Part shown: piece after piece, positions 44,627-54,543 of the stretch
Position numbering within the stretch: position 1 is the stretch's first letter
How the letters are laid out: each line of letters starts with the position of its first letter
NCBI RefSeq assembly: GCF_001005315.1
Contig: NZ_LBMG01000008.1
Location: 1-64,000, forward strand
DNA from: Kordia jejudonensis
Lineage (GTDB): Bacteria; Bacteroidota; Bacteroidia; Flavobacteriales; Flavobacteriaceae
Reading direction: 5' to 3'
Length of the DNA stretch: 64,000 nt
Made by a program: the position numbers and the translations under genes
The notes under the pieces: model-generated
The model's database searches: none
Seen by the model: only the letters and a program-made list of their open reading frames with translations
What the model was told of the DNA's origin: nothing

Positions 44627-45139
44627 AGGAATATTTAATCTTTATCTTTTGTAATATGTCTTTGTAAAAATAATAACTTTATTATTTAAACGAAATTTTA
44701 ATACCTGTTCCTGAAACTAGTCACTTTTTTTTGACAATAAACTATGTCCTTTTAAAAAAGAGAAAACAGCTTTATGTGTATGTTCTGTTTATATACAAGA
44801 TAATTTATCCATATCTTTTAAAAGAAGATCAAATATTTAATCGTTTATACAAATCTATATTTGAACTTACGTAATAGAACCTTAAATTATTATTTGATAG
44901 CGATGTTTTATTTTTGAGAAAGTTGCTTCTTCGATTTTATTAAACTTTCTATTCGTATATAAAATATCTTATTTCGTAGATTTTGAAATTGAAAAAACGT
45001 GCTCACCAATTATCTTTATAATGATTTATTTAAAAACTTTATCTAGAATAACTTATCCTCACATTAAAGTTGATTTCGTTGTTATAAAATATGATTATGG
45101 AATACTTTAATGTTATTGGTAAGAATATACAAATACATT
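44627..45139. other. Gap holding a dead gene copy
   Basis: No intact gene. Bases 44732-44940 are a diverged copy of 41291-41500 (start region and promoter of the small TPR gene). The start codon is replaced and the coding part carries changes, so it is non-functional. The remainder is AT-rich, with no box recognised before the desaturase gene. Confidence 0.6.
44732..44940. repeat. Diverged direct repeat, copy B
   Basis: Same orientation as copy A at 41291-41500. The TAGATTTG promoter box (44851-44858, minus strand) is conserved but the start codon is lost. The two copies flank the CPBP gene and the LytS/LytTR pair. Confidence 0.7.
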
Positions 45140-45916
45140 ATGGAAATAATAAATAATATTTTATCAAATATCTTTACGAACTTTATGGCAGGACTCCTGT
45201 TTAATGGAACAATTATTTTTTTAGTATATTTTTTAATTTGGAAAAAATTTGCCAAACGATTTCAGAATTTTAGGATCCAACTAAAAAATCGTGTAAACAA
45301 TAAGCAAATTAGACGTGAGTTAAAAAACTCTTTATATGCTCTGTTGGTAAGTGCTTTATTTAGTACTTTGGTAATATTATTAAGTATGAAAGGATATACC
45401 AAAATATATTATGACACTTCGGAATACGGATTGTTTATGTCTTTAATTAGCTTTTTTGTCTTATTGCTCATTGACGATACTTGGTTTTACTGGACACATC
45501 GTTTACTTCATAGTCCGAAAATTTATAAACATATCCATAAAGAACATCACAAAAGCATTGATGTAAATCCTTTTACTTCTATGTCTTTTCATGTAATAGA
45601 AGCTATCATTCTAACATTTTGGATTTTACCAGTATCATTCATATTTCCAATTTATGTTCCAACTTTAATATTGCTACAGCTTTGGGGATTATTTGATAAT
45701 GTAAAAGCCCATTTAGGGTATGAATTTTATCCTTCTTGGTGGAATAAGAGTGTCTTGAAGTTTATGACTTCGAGTACGCATCACAACATGCATCACAGTC
45801 AATTTAACGGAAATTATGGTCTTCATTTCAGATTTTGGGATAAACTTTTGGGCACAGAATTTAAAGATTATGAAGAAAAATATGATAATATAAAAAATAG
45901 ATCAAAGTTAGAATAG
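45140..45916 (+). CDS. Sterol-desaturase-type fatty-acid hydroxylase
   Basis: About 258 residues from the ATG at 45140; an upstream TTG at 45110 adds ten residues. A membrane-bound di-iron protein with four to five hydrophobic helices. The histidine boxes appear in order: HRLLH, HIHKEHH, a distal single His region (AHLGYEF) and THHNMHH. The family hydroxylates or desaturates sterols, fatty acids or carotenoids using O2. The substrate here is unknown. No partner gene is adjacent apart from the LytTR regulator upstream. Confidence 0.9.
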   Translation: MEIINNILSNIFTNFMAGLLFNGTIIFLVYFLIWKKFAKRFQNFRIQLKNRVNNKQIRRELKNSLYALLVSALFSTLVILLSMKGYTKIYYDTSEYGLFMSLISFFVLLLIDDTWFYWTHRLLHSPKIYKHIHKEHHKSIDVNPFTSMSFHVIEAIILTFWILPVSFIFPIYVPTLILLQLWGLFDNVKAHLGYEFYPSWWNKSVLKFMTSSTHHNMHHSQFNGNYGLHFRFWDKLLGTEFKDYEEKYDNIKNRSKLE

Positions 45917-46444
45917 ATGCCAACTATGAACTTCTTAGAAACTATTTATTTACATTTTAATTCAGTATTTCTTATTTCTGAATATTAATTAATGGAGTTT
46001 TTTCATTAGGAATAAGACAGTAATTATAGTAAATTGATGAATTTACATCTTCCTTAAAATAGTAAATAGCGCAGAGATGTTTGTTATTGTAAAAGTATTT
46101 TGCATTTTAATTGTTCCAAAAACTGCAATAGAGAGAAACTGTTACTATATATAAATCCTGTCCTCTAAATAGGGGAATGATCAATAAGTGGTTTAGCTTG
46201 AAAGCTTACGTATACTTTATTCTCAATAGAATATCTAGTCAATTCATTTTTTTTTGTAAAATATCAACACATTTCTGTTTTAGAATATGTATGATCGATA
46301 GAATGAATCAAATTAAAAAAGCCAATACTAATTTTAGTCTGAAGTCCACAAACTTAATTTAGTATTGACCTAATCAATTTATTGAATATTTTAAAATAAT
46401 GCTTTTTTACAATAATTTTTATTTAAATGGTATAAAAACTTTTA
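45917..46444. other. 528-base gap with solo IS3 end
   Basis: No gene is recognised; a 61-codon frame at 46177-46362 has no family features. Bases 46158-46183 match the terminal repeat of the IS3-type element at 18286. The stretch at 46320-46375 contains GCCAATACTAA and TTAGTATTGAC, an inverted repeat near the end of the TraB/GumN gene. Confidence 0.45.
46158..46183. repeat. Solo IS3-type terminal repeat
   Basis: Reads CTGTCCTCTAAATAGGGG and then AATGATCA. It agrees at 23 of 26 bases with the complement of the left end of the IS3-type element at 18286-18311. No second end or transposase was found nearby, so it is a remnant. Confidence 0.6.
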
Positions 46445-47305
46445 TTATTTTACAGGAGTTATTGTATAGCCTTCATTTCTTAATAACTGAATAACCCCAT
46501 TTTTACCAGCTAAGTGACCAGCTCCAACACCAAAGAATGTAGGCTGCTCTTTTGCATAATTAACCATTTTGGGAATCCATTTTATATTCCTATTTGACAC
46601 AATTATATCTTCATATTTAGACAAATAATTATCGGAATTATTAAACATATGGTCATGTAATTTAGTAATATTTTTACTATTGTAAATTTCTATAAGCTTT
46701 GAAAGCATCTCTTTTTCAGAATTTAAATCGTCCTTTGCCATTGTTATTATACCTTCAATTTGTAATTTATAAGGGATTGAATCAAATACCTTAATTTGTT
46801 CCTCAACAGTCTCTAAGCCATTAATTTCTTCTCCCTGTTCTTTAGCAGTATTAATTAGTTTTGTTTCAAAAGATTGCATTTCACAATCAATTAATTTTGG
46901 CAACAATGAAGATGTTAGATAAATTGGTTTCATAGTTTCCATCATTTTAATAGAAATACCCAAGTGTTTTGTAAATAAGGAGTCAATTATTCCATATTCC
47001 TCGTCTGTAACATAATTTTTTAAAGTTTTACCATCATTCATACTAATATTTTGCATCACTTCCTTGTTCATTTCGGGATCGTCCATATCTAATTCTAAAA
47101 CTACTTGTGAGGTTTCATCTAATGCTTTTTTCACATCTACGCCTAATGTAGCATCACAGGTCACGTGAATAGTTCCAAATAGATATGATTTTTTTTCTAA
47201 GCCATTACCTGAAATCTCCCAGAGAGTAGTATTTTCCAAATTTTGACCATGAGTGTTAAATAACGAAATTATTGCAATACAGATAATTGATAAAAAATGT
47301 GTCAT
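46445..47305 (-). CDS. TraB/GumN-family protein
   Basis: A 286-residue protein with a signal peptide (~3-20, T-H-G-Q). The TraB/GumN fold shows ETSQVVLELDMDDPEM after the opening LWEISGNGLEKKSYLFGTIH, where GTIH is the family's metal-site-like motif. It ends with FFGVGAGHLAGKNGVIQLLR, containing the second conserved His (GAGHL). These proteins are proposed metalloproteases (Tiki-like) of unknown substrate. A TATATTTG box lies about 100 bases upstream. Confidence 0.92.
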   Translation of the reverse strand: MTHFLSIICIAIISLFNTHGQNLENTTLWEISGNGLEKKSYLFGTIHVTCDATLGVDVKKALDETSQVVLELDMDDPEMNKEVMQNISMNDGKTLKNYVTDEEYGIIDSLFTKHLGISIKMMETMKPIYLTSSLLPKLIDCEMQSFETKLINTAKEQGEEINGLETVEEQIKVFDSIPYKLQIEGIITMAKDDLNSEKEMLSKLIEIYNSKNITKLHDHMFNNSDNYLSKYEDIIVSNRNIKWIPKMVNYAKEQPTFFGVGAGHLAGKNGVIQLLRNEGYTITPVK

Positions 47306-47403
47306 AATGTAGATTTTAATTATATTTAATGTTTTCTATTGAAGAACCATATAACTAGGAATGATAAGAAGTTTTTCTAATATTATGATTCTTTTTTACA
47401 GAA

Positions 47404-47411
47404 CAAATATA
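47404..47411 (-). promoter_or_regulatory. Bacteroidetes -7 box
   Basis: TATATTTG on the minus strand, about 100 bases before the TraB/GumN start at 47305, matching TAnnTTTG. A TTTT tract around 20 bases upstream may be the -33 element. Confidence 0.45.
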
Positions 47412-47503
47412 GATTTGCTTTTGGATTAAAATTATGACTAATTATTATTTAGTAATCTTTTATTATTATTCAGTCATTGAGTAATTTTTTCAACACTTAT
47501 ACT

Positions 47504-47542
47504 TATAGTAGAATATTTCTTAGAAAGAAATATTCTACTATA
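47504..47542. terminator. Perfect 18-base hairpin terminator
   Basis: TATAGTAGAATATTTCTT pairs perfectly with AAGAAATATTCTACTATA around the loop AGA. It lies downstream of the leftward TPR-kinase gene, so it probably ends that transcript. Confidence 0.7.
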
Positions 47543-47753
47543 AAAGAGTTTTATTTAATGATTTACAATCTAAAATCACATACAACTAATCAAAGTTAAG
47601 TCTTTAACATTCATATTAACAAACCAATTATGTTTGAGGTAGGATCAAACAAATATGGGTTAATTGATAAAGAAAAAAATATTTTATAGAGCTAATGAAA
47701 GTAATCTATGCCCTTTAGCACAATGCAAAATCGTCATAAAGACAACACTTCTT

Positions 47754-49970
47754 TTATTCAAAAGAAACTTTAATGACAGTTCCCTTTCCGATATTACTGA
47801 TAATATCTAACTTAAGTTTCAATTTTTCGCACAAATCTTTCACTAGATATAGTCCTAATCCAGTACCTGATATAAGTGAATCGTCTTGAGGATGATTACT
47901 CTTAACTGGATTTGTTTTTGAGATGATACTTTCTTTCATACTAACTGACATTCCTTCTCCATAATCTGTCACAATTAGAGAATTATCTATTAGTTCGAAA
48001 ATTATTCTGTTATTTAAATACGAGTATTTTGCTGCATTAATCAACAAGTTATTTAATATAATCTTTATAGCTTCTTGATTAGTATTAACCATTGTTTTAG
48101 AATTTATTTTATTTACAATAGTTAACGATTTACTTTCTAACAAAACTATATTTTCTTTTATTATACTTTCAACAATTTGATATAAATCAACTTTTTCAAT
48201 ATTTATGTTTGAATCTAATACTGCCTTTATCCAGTTTAATATGTCTTCCATTTGCACATTAACAATCTCTAACATCTTTTTTAAATGATTTTTGAGCTGG
48301 CTTCGATCATTGCTACTCTCTACTTTATCAATAATATCTACCATGTAGTTCATATTAACTAAAGGTGTTTTCGATTGATGAGTCACATGCGCTAAAAGCT
48401 TTTCTCGTTCATCAACTAACTTAGATACTTCTGTTTTTTCTATTGCTAAGAGATTATATGCTTTTTCGAGTTTTTTCCTCGCTTTATATGATAGATACCA
48501 CAAACCAAAAACTAAACCTATAAAAAGTACTCCAATGCTCATAAATAACTTGTAACGTTGAGTTATAACTTCCTCTTGTAATAGATCAATTTTAATGGCA
48601 TCAAGTTTTGTTTTTTCTTCTAAGATTTTATTTTCATATTTTACTTTCAAAGCGTTAATCGAAAATTCATTTACTTCTGATTTTAATTTGTATCCATTTT
48701 GTAAATGAGTAGTTAATTCTTTAAAGAATTTATCGCTTTCCTCTATTAACCCTAGTTTTAGTGAACTCTGAGCTAACCCTGAAAGTAATTGTTTTTTCTT
48801 ATTCTTGGAGATATGAATATTCAACGAGTCTGATTTTTTTTTAACCTCAGTATAATATTCATAAGCTTCTAAGTATTTTTTTTGTTTTAATTTATTGTTG
48901 GCTATTACTATTTTATGTGCAAGAGTTATTATAGAATTTTCACTAAGAGATGAAAACAAGGAATCATGTTTGCTTAGCAAAGCATCAAATTTTATATATT
49001 CTCCCAAATTACTGTAACAGTCTAAGATACCATTTATTGAAGTTATGTAACAAATACTATTAGTTTCTTGAAAAAATTCAGAAGACATAATTTTCGTAAA
49101 ATGCTTTAATGCCGTATCATAATCCTCATTATATCTATGTGCTAATGCTACGATAAACTTCAATGAACATCCACCTTGATCACTATCTTGTATTTCTTCA
49201 GCTTCTTTTGAAAATAAATCTATGACTAATTGTGATTGATCATTATTGAGTAAGCTCAATGCCATAAAGGCAGAATACCTATTCTTGTAGTTAGTTAAGC
49301 TCGTATCAATAATTGCTTTTTTATATATTTTGATTGCTTCATCAAATTTATTCAGGGAAGCTGAAAGCACCAATAATGATTCAATTTTTAAACCGCGGTA
49401 GAATGGCGAATGAATTTTTTCCCATTCTTGAATAGCTTTATCAAATTCATTATAATTAGTAAATAGTGCGGCTTTATTTAATTTGATAAAGTCTTTCTCA
49501 AGAGTACTAGCATTGACTTGCTCGCTTAAACGAGCTGTAAGTTCAATAAAATCATCTGCAAATGACCTGTCTAAATGTTTAAATTCTCCTTGAGTCATAG
49601 TTACCAATAATATCTTAAATTTTAGTTTGGGTTTGATATTCTTGTAATTTTTCAAAAGATTTTCACTCAAATTAAGAGCTTTCTCATCTGCATCTTCAAT
49701 CAATGCTGTATAAAACAACTTTACAATATCAATGTATATTTTTTGCTCATCACTGATTTTATCTAGATCGGGGATTTTAGAATATAATTGTTTGATTTTG
49801 GAGTAAAATTCTTCTCGATCTTTTATATCTTCAAAAACTGTATACTCATGAAGTAAATTTTCAACCTCAATAAGATTATCAAATAATAAGACTTTACCTT
49901 CCTGAGCATTTAAAGAATAAATACCCAAAACTTGCAATATAACTAACAAAAAAAGAAAATTAATTTTCAT
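47754..49970 (-). CDS. TPR-containing histidine kinase
   Basis: A 738-residue kinase. A signal peptide (~1-22) precedes ~420 residues of helical TPR-like repeats (for example EEAEEIQDSDQGGCSLKFIV and DTALKHFTKIMSS). A transmembrane helix follows at ~475-495 (LFMSIGVLFIGLVFGLWYL) and then a coiled coil. The HisKA box is LLAHVTHQSKTPLVNM, with the N box in LNNLLINAAKYSY, G1 VTDYGEGMS and G2 GTGLGLYLVKDL. The periplasmic TPR part probably binds an envelope signal. It lies 160 bases behind the LytTR regulator on the same strand; HisKA kinases rarely pair with LytTR regulators, but context says they do here. Confidence 0.92.
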   Translation of the reverse strand: MKINFLFLLVILQVLGIYSLNAQEGKVLLFDNLIEVENLLHEYTVFEDIKDREEFYSKIKQLYSKIPDLDKISDEQKIYIDIVKLFYTALIEDADEKALNLSENLLKNYKNIKPKLKFKILLVTMTQGEFKHLDRSFADDFIELTARLSEQVNASTLEKDFIKLNKAALFTNYNEFDKAIQEWEKIHSPFYRGLKIESLLVLSASLNKFDEAIKIYKKAIIDTSLTNYKNRYSAFMALSLLNNDQSQLVIDLFSKEAEEIQDSDQGGCSLKFIVALAHRYNEDYDTALKHFTKIMSSEFFQETNSICYITSINGILDCYSNLGEYIKFDALLSKHDSLFSSLSENSIITLAHKIVIANNKLKQKKYLEAYEYYTEVKKKSDSLNIHISKNKKKQLLSGLAQSSLKLGLIEESDKFFKELTTHLQNGYKLKSEVNEFSINALKVKYENKILEEKTKLDAIKIDLLQEEVITQRYKLFMSIGVLFIGLVFGLWYLSYKARKKLEKAYNLLAIEKTEVSKLVDEREKLLAHVTHQSKTPLVNMNYMVDIIDKVESSNDRSQLKNHLKKMLEIVNVQMEDILNWIKAVLDSNINIEKVDLYQIVESIIKENIVLLESKSLTIVNKINSKTMVNTNQEAIKIILNNLLINAAKYSYLNNRIIFELIDNSLIVTDYGEGMSVSMKESIISKTNPVKSNHPQDDSLISGTGLGLYLVKDLCEKLKLKLDIISNIGKGTVIKVSFE

Positions 49971-50130
49971 AAGAACATATGATATGATTGATTCGTAAAA
50001 ACTAAATACTAAAATAAAGCTGAATGCTTAGGTGTTTTTTTTGACCTTTTATTACGGATATAAGAATTTCTCTTAATGTATCAATATTTCAATTGTAATA
50101 AACAAATTGTTATGTAATTAATAAATCGTA

Positions 50131-50880
50131 TTAATCTAAAACTTGTTTTAAAAAATCGGTCTTTTTTGATCGTGAAACATTTAAAACAACATTATCCTGC
50201 ATTATTACTTGTGGTAGTTTTGTTTTTATAATTTTTTTAATATAATTTTTATTGATCAAATACGACTGATGAATTCTAATAAATTCAAAATTATCCTTCA
50301 GATAAAGATCAAATTCTTTTAAAGTTTTTGATACAATAATTGGTTTTATATCTTTAATATAAATAATACAATAGTTTACATCAGCTTTGAAATACATGAT
50401 ATCTTCTAAATTTACCAATTCAGTATATTCTTTCATTGGTAGTGCAATTCTTTTTTTAGTTTTATTTTTGTCTAAATAAGAAAGTAGTTTTTTCAGCTGA
50501 TCTAACTTTTCTTGTTGATTTGAAATAAATGTATTTATGGCAATTCTTAAACTCTTTAAAGTAACAGGTTTAGTAATATAATCTATAGCATTAACCTTAA
50601 TTGCTTGCAATGCATAGTGCTCATGAGAAGTAATAAATATAATACCAAAATTTGGAGGAGATTCTAAACTTTCTAGAACATCAAATGAAGTACAGTTATC
50701 CAATTCAATATCAGATAAAAGTAAATCTATTTCAAGCGTTTTGATTCCTTCTAAAGCATCTTCATAATTAGTAGCAAAACCACAAATTTCTATATCTATA
50801 AAACCTTTTAATGCATCTTGAAGCCAAAATAGGGCTATAGGATCATTTTCAATTATAAAGCATTTAACTTTTTGAACCAT
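50131..50880 (-). CDS. LytTR response regulator
   Basis: A 249-residue regulator. Receiver domain ~1-125 with IIENDPIA (an Asn in place of the usual second acidic residue), the phospho-acceptor in EIDLLLSDIELDNCTSFD, and the Lys in DYITKPVTLK. The LytTR domain (~145-249) has MYFKADVNYCIIYI and FIRIHQSYLINKNYIKKI. It precedes the TPR-kinase gene on the same strand. A TAATTTTG box at 50967-50974 (minus strand) is a weak promoter candidate. Confidence 0.92.
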   Translation of the reverse strand: MVQKVKCFIIENDPIALFWLQDALKGFIDIEICGFATNYEDALEGIKTLEIDLLLSDIELDNCTSFDVLESLESPPNFGIIFITSHEHYALQAIKVNAIDYITKPVTLKSLRIAINTFISNQQEKLDQLKKLLSYLDKNKTKKRIALPMKEYTELVNLEDIMYFKADVNYCIIYIKDIKPIIVSKTLKEFDLYLKDNFEFIRIHQSYLINKNYIKKIIKTKLPQVIMQDNVVLNVSRSKKTDFLKQVLD

Positions 50881-51613
50881 TATAAATTAATATATAATTT
50901 TAGTCTTACTAATCATTGCTATGTTACATAAAATTCAAATACTTTCCAAATAATATATACTAAGCTCAAAATTATACCTATAGATTTATTCAATGTAATA
51001 TTTTCTAAAAGGTTTAACTATGAAATGATTTGAATGGTAATGATTTTTTGATAATTTGATATTATAAGTAGAAGTTAAAGTTCATAAACTCATGTTTACT
51101 TATCTTCCAAAAGCTTTCTTGGGTTAAGAATAAGCAATATTAGTCAAAAGATAAATCCTTTTTAGAGTACTAGAATAAATTACATAAACTATCATACTTA
51201 CACAAAAAAGAAAATCTATTTTTTCGTTTTAGAACTAGAAATAAAAAGATAGCTTGGAATAATTTTCAGCAAGATAAATTTTTGAAGGATTTTCTAATCA
51301 AACATTTAACATATAAACCTTACTAAAGTAGCAATATATCTAAAAGTAAAAAGGTTTAATTCTCTACTAATATTAAATCCAAGATTTGCGAAGTAAAGTG
51401 ATGGCTTTAAAGTTTATATATACAATATTGAATGAGAAAGACTTCTAATATTTGCTTAAAATTCATCAAAAATTGGTACTTATATGTCATATTTCTGAGT
51501 AATTAAAAAGATTACTAAACAAAACTTTGAAAGTAAAATAATTAGTTATTAACTATATACAATGCGACATATTAAAATAAGTTTAATACTTTTGAAAAGT
51601 TAATCTATTGATA
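50881..51613. other. 733-base intergenic stretch
   Basis: No coding region or RNA is recognised between the divergent LytTR and TetR genes. The sequence is AT-rich throughout. The only supported element is the TACTTTTG box at 51587-51594. Confidence 0.5.
51587..51594 (+). promoter_or_regulatory. Bacteroidetes -7 box
   Basis: TACTTTTG matches TAnnTTTG and lies 20 bases before the TetR ATG at 51614. A TTTAA-rich -33 region precedes it. Confidence 0.5.
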
Positions 51614-52231
51614 ATGGCTGAGAAATCTAAAGTGAATACCGAAAAAAAAATTCTTCAACAAGCAAGAAAAATTTTCATAAAGAATGGATACGCTGGAACA
51701 AGAATGCAAGCCATTGCAGATGCAGCAAATATTAATAAAGCAATGCTCCATTATTACTTTAGAAATAAAGACATGCTTTTTCTTAAAATACTAGAAAGCT
51801 CGGTTACACTAATGGCTTCAAATATAATACCTGCCCTAATTGGTAAGAAACCAGTAATTGAAAAACTCGAAAATTTAGTTCACATTCATATTAATACCAC
51901 AATTGAGAATCCTCATATTCCCATGTTTATATTAAGTGAAATGACTAGAGGTCAAAAAAATTTTCAAGTGCAACTTAAGTCCAAAATGATGGAAAACGGT
52001 GTCTTATTCAGCTTCATGAATCAGATACAAAAAGAGCAAGACGTAGGTATTTTAAAACAAATTCCTCCTAAACATGTTATTCTTACAGTTATGTCGCTAC
52101 TCACATTTCCATTTTTAGCAAAACCTGTATTTACTAACCTATTAGAAATTCCCGAAACAGAATATACATCAATGATGCATGAACGTAAAATAATCGTTAT
52201 GAATATTCTTCGAAGTGCCTTAATTCCTTAG
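51614..52231 (+). CDS. TetR-family repressor of the export operon
   Basis: A 205-residue TetR regulator from the ATG at 51614; a TTG at 51608 adds two residues. The helix-turn-helix is TRMQAIADAANINKAMLHYY, then FRNKDMLFLKIL. The C-terminal ligand domain follows the pattern of TetR proteins that head ABC-2 exporter operons (HIPMFILSEMTRGQ). It stands 128 bases before the tolC-like gene and probably represses that operon, like CecR before ybhGFSR in E. coli. The direct repeat at 52307-52329 is a candidate operator. Confidence 0.93.
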   Translation: MAEKSKVNTEKKILQQARKIFIKNGYAGTRMQAIADAANINKAMLHYYFRNKDMLFLKILESSVTLMASNIIPALIGKKPVIEKLENLVHIHINTTIENPHIPMFILSEMTRGQKNFQVQLKSKMMENGVLFSFMNQIQKEQDVGILKQIPPKHVILTVMSLLTFPFLAKPVFTNLLEIPETEYTSMMHERKIIVMNILRSALIP

Positions 52232-52306
52232 TTCATAGATACATTTTATTAGTTGGTAGATTTATTAAAAACTATCTCACTTTTTCTGTTTACATTTGTA
52301 TTAACC

Positions 52307-52329
52307 ATTTAGTTAAATTATTTAGTTAA
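52307..52329 (+). promoter_or_regulatory. Candidate TetR operator (ATTTAGTTAA twice)
   Basis: ATTTAGTTAA occurs at 52307-52316 and again at 52320-52329, 13 bases apart, inside the leader of the tolC-like gene. ATTTA-GT-TAAAT (52307-52318) is also an inverted repeat. Spacing and place suit a repressor dimer pair. Confidence 0.45.
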
Positions 52330-52359
52330 CTTAGATAAATTGTTTTTTGCACAAAAGTT

Positions 52360-53637
52360 ATGATTAGAAATAATAGTATACTACTCTTAATAACCTTCAT
52401 ATATGCATCTATCGCTACTGCGCAAGATGCAGCTATAAAAGCTATAACATTGAACCAAGTGTATAAATATGCACAACAAAACTACCCTTTGGTAAAAGAT
52501 GGAAATCTAATTAATGAGATAGAACGCTTACATTTAGAAGTCATCAAAAAATCAAAACTTCCGTCAGTTTCCTTAAATGGTAATGCGCAAGTTCAATCAG
52601 AAAATATTTCATTGAACCTAGGAACAGCGTCCATAGAAGCACCACTAGAAACTTACAATGCTTATCTATATGCAGAATATAACATTTATGATGGCGGAAA
52701 AACTTCCGCTGAAACTAGGATTCAGAAAGCTAAATCTAGTGTAGATAGAAATGCATTTGAAGTACAATTTAGACTTATCAAAAATCGTGTAAACACCTTA
52801 CTATTTGCAATTTCTATTTCTAGAAAGCAAAAATACATCCTCGAAACATCAAAATTAGATTTAGAAACCAACATTTCAACCTTAGAAATCGGTTTTAAAA
52901 ATGGTACAATACTAGAAAGTGAAGTTTCTAAACTAAAAGTAAGGCGATTAGAAATTATTTCTAATATCATTCAACTCAATGGCAAATTTAGTTCTTATCT
53001 CGTCATGTTAGAACAATTAACTGGCAAGACGTTTTCTAATAATGTACAGTTTGAGATTCCTGTAGTACCGTCTAATTTTACTTCTAGCGAAATCAATCGT
53101 CCAGAACTAGAATTATTTAACAGTCAGAAATCTCTATTAGAAGCGCAAGAAGCGTCCATTACCGCCAGTTTAAAACCTAAAATATCACTGTTTGCTCAAG
53201 GTGGTGTTGGAAATCCAAATCCGCTAAATTTTGCTGATTTCAATTTGGCTCCATATGCGTTAGGTGGCGTAAAACTAAAATGGAACTTTATCAATTTTGG
53301 AAAAAGTAAAAAAGAAAAAGAACTACTGAAAATCCAACAAGATCAAATAGAAATCGATCGTGAAGTCTTCTCATTCGATATTCAATCTGAAGCCAAAGAA
53401 TACACCAAACGAATAGAATCGTTAGTATTAGAAATTGAAAATAATGAAACCATTGTGCAACTTCAAAAAGAAATTCTTCAACAATCTAAAGTACAATTAG
53501 ACAATGGTATTATCAATTCAAGTGAATACGTAACACAACTGAATGCTGCTATACAATCTGAACAAAATTTAGAATTAAATCGTGTAGAACTTCAACAAGC
53601 TACAATAGAATATTTAACACTCATCGGAAAACTATAA
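52360..53637 (+). CDS. TolC-like outer-membrane efflux protein
   Basis: A 425-residue outer-membrane channel with a signal peptide (A-T-A-Q, residue ~22). Two OEP repeats are visible. The opening ITLNQVYKYAQQNYPLVKD, the AEYNIYDGGKTSAETRIQKA segment and the second-half KLKWNFINFGKSKKEKELLK mirror each other as in TolC, and long alpha-helical hairpins lie between them. It would supply the outer-membrane duct for the HlyD and ABC proteins that follow. First gene of the operon. Confidence 0.93.
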   Translation: MIRNNSILLLITFIYASIATAQDAAIKAITLNQVYKYAQQNYPLVKDGNLINEIERLHLEVIKKSKLPSVSLNGNAQVQSENISLNLGTASIEAPLETYNAYLYAEYNIYDGGKTSAETRIQKAKSSVDRNAFEVQFRLIKNRVNTLLFAISISRKQKYILETSKLDLETNISTLEIGFKNGTILESEVSKLKVRRLEIISNIIQLNGKFSSYLVMLEQLTGKTFSNNVQFEIPVVPSNFTSSEINRPELELFNSQKSLLEAQEASITASLKPKISLFAQGGVGNPNPLNFADFNLAPYALGGVKLKWNFINFGKSKKEKELLKIQQDQIEIDREVFSFDIQSEAKEYTKRIESLVLEIENNETIVQLQKEILQQSKVQLDNGIINSSEYVTQLNAAIQSEQNLELNRVELQQATIEYLTLIGKL

Positions 53638-53640
53638 CAC

Positions 53641-54543
53641 ATGAAAACAACATGCTCCTTTTTATTAGTAACTCTACTCTTCTTTTCCTGTACTGACTAT
53701 AAAAAATCCGATGCATACGGAAATTTTGAAGCAACTTCAATTACTATCAGTGCAAAAGGTACTGGCGAACTATTAAAATTTAATATTGAAGAAGGTCAAA
53801 AGCTTGAAGACAAAAAAGTTATAGGTGTGATTGATACGGTAAAATTATATCTCGAAAAACAAAAAACACAAGCTTCGATAAATGCTTTAGATCAAAAATT
53901 ACAAGAAGCTGCACCAGAAGTTGCAATTCTTATTAAAGACCGATCGAACCTAATAAGAGAACGCAATCGTACAAAAAAACTATATAAAGAAAAAGCCGCA
54001 ACTGCACAACAACTTGATGATTACAATGGCAAAATAGAAGTCATCAATCAGCGGATAAATTCAATAAAACAAAATGTAGGCGTCGCCAATAGAGCTGTGC
54101 TATCTGAACGAAAACCTATGGAAGCACAAATCGATTTAACAAACAAACAAATTAATGATCATATAATTATCAATCCTATCTCGGGAACGGTATTGATCAA
54201 ATTTGTAGAACAACATGAATATGTTAATCAAGGCTCGCCTTTGTACAAAATAGCAAATATTGATGAACTAAAATTAAAAGCGTATACCAGTTCAAATTTA
54301 TTACAAAATGTTAAACTAAATGATATTGTTACTGTACTTGTTGATAATGGAAAAGAAGATTACAAAGAATTAGACGGCACAATTACTTGGATTGCTAGTG
54401 AAGCAGAATTTACACCAAAAACAATTGAAACTAAAGAAGAACGTGTTAATTTGGTATATGCCATAGAAGTAAAAGTGAAAAATGATGGCACACTAAAAAT
54501 TGGGATGCCTGCTGAGGTTATTTTTAAACAAAAAGAACAATAG
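53641..54543 (+). CDS. HlyD/YbhG-type membrane-fusion lipoprotein
   Basis: A 300-residue periplasmic adaptor with a lipobox (L-L-F-F-S-C17-T). Order: a beta-barrel start, a biotinyl-lipoyl half (GTGELLKFNIEEGQKLED), a coiled-coil hairpin (~80-175, with RNRTKKLYKEKAATAQQLDD), the second lipoyl half (DHIIINPISGTVLIKFVEQ), and a barrel ending IGMPAEVIFKQ. It links the TolC-like duct to the ABC-2 transporter. It starts three bases after the tolC-like gene and ends directly at the ATPase gene. Confidence 0.93.
   Translation: MKTTCSFLLVTLLFFSCTDYKKSDAYGNFEATSITISAKGTGELLKFNIEEGQKLEDKKVIGVIDTVKLYLEKQKTQASINALDQKLQEAAPEVAILIKDRSNLIRERNRTKKLYKEKAATAQQLDDYNGKIEVINQRINSIKQNVGVANRAVLSERKPMEAQIDLTNKQINDHIIINPISGTVLIKFVEQHEYVNQGSPLYKIANIDELKLKAYTSSNLLQNVKLNDIVTVLVDNGKEDYKELDGTITWIASEAEFTPKTIETKEERVNLVYAIEVKVKNDGTLKIGMPAEVIFKQKEQ

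Larger units (their letters stand above)
47306..47753. other. Gap between TraB/GumN and kinase genes
   Basis: No gene. It contains TATATTTG (minus strand, 47404-47411), a -7 box for the TraB/GumN gene, and the perfect hairpin at 47504-47542. A few stop-ridden frames near 47560-47740 have no family features. Confidence 0.5.

Noticed and set aside
46177-46362. 61-codon frame beside the solo IS end
   Set aside because: It starts inside the terminal repeat and lacks any recognisable pattern.
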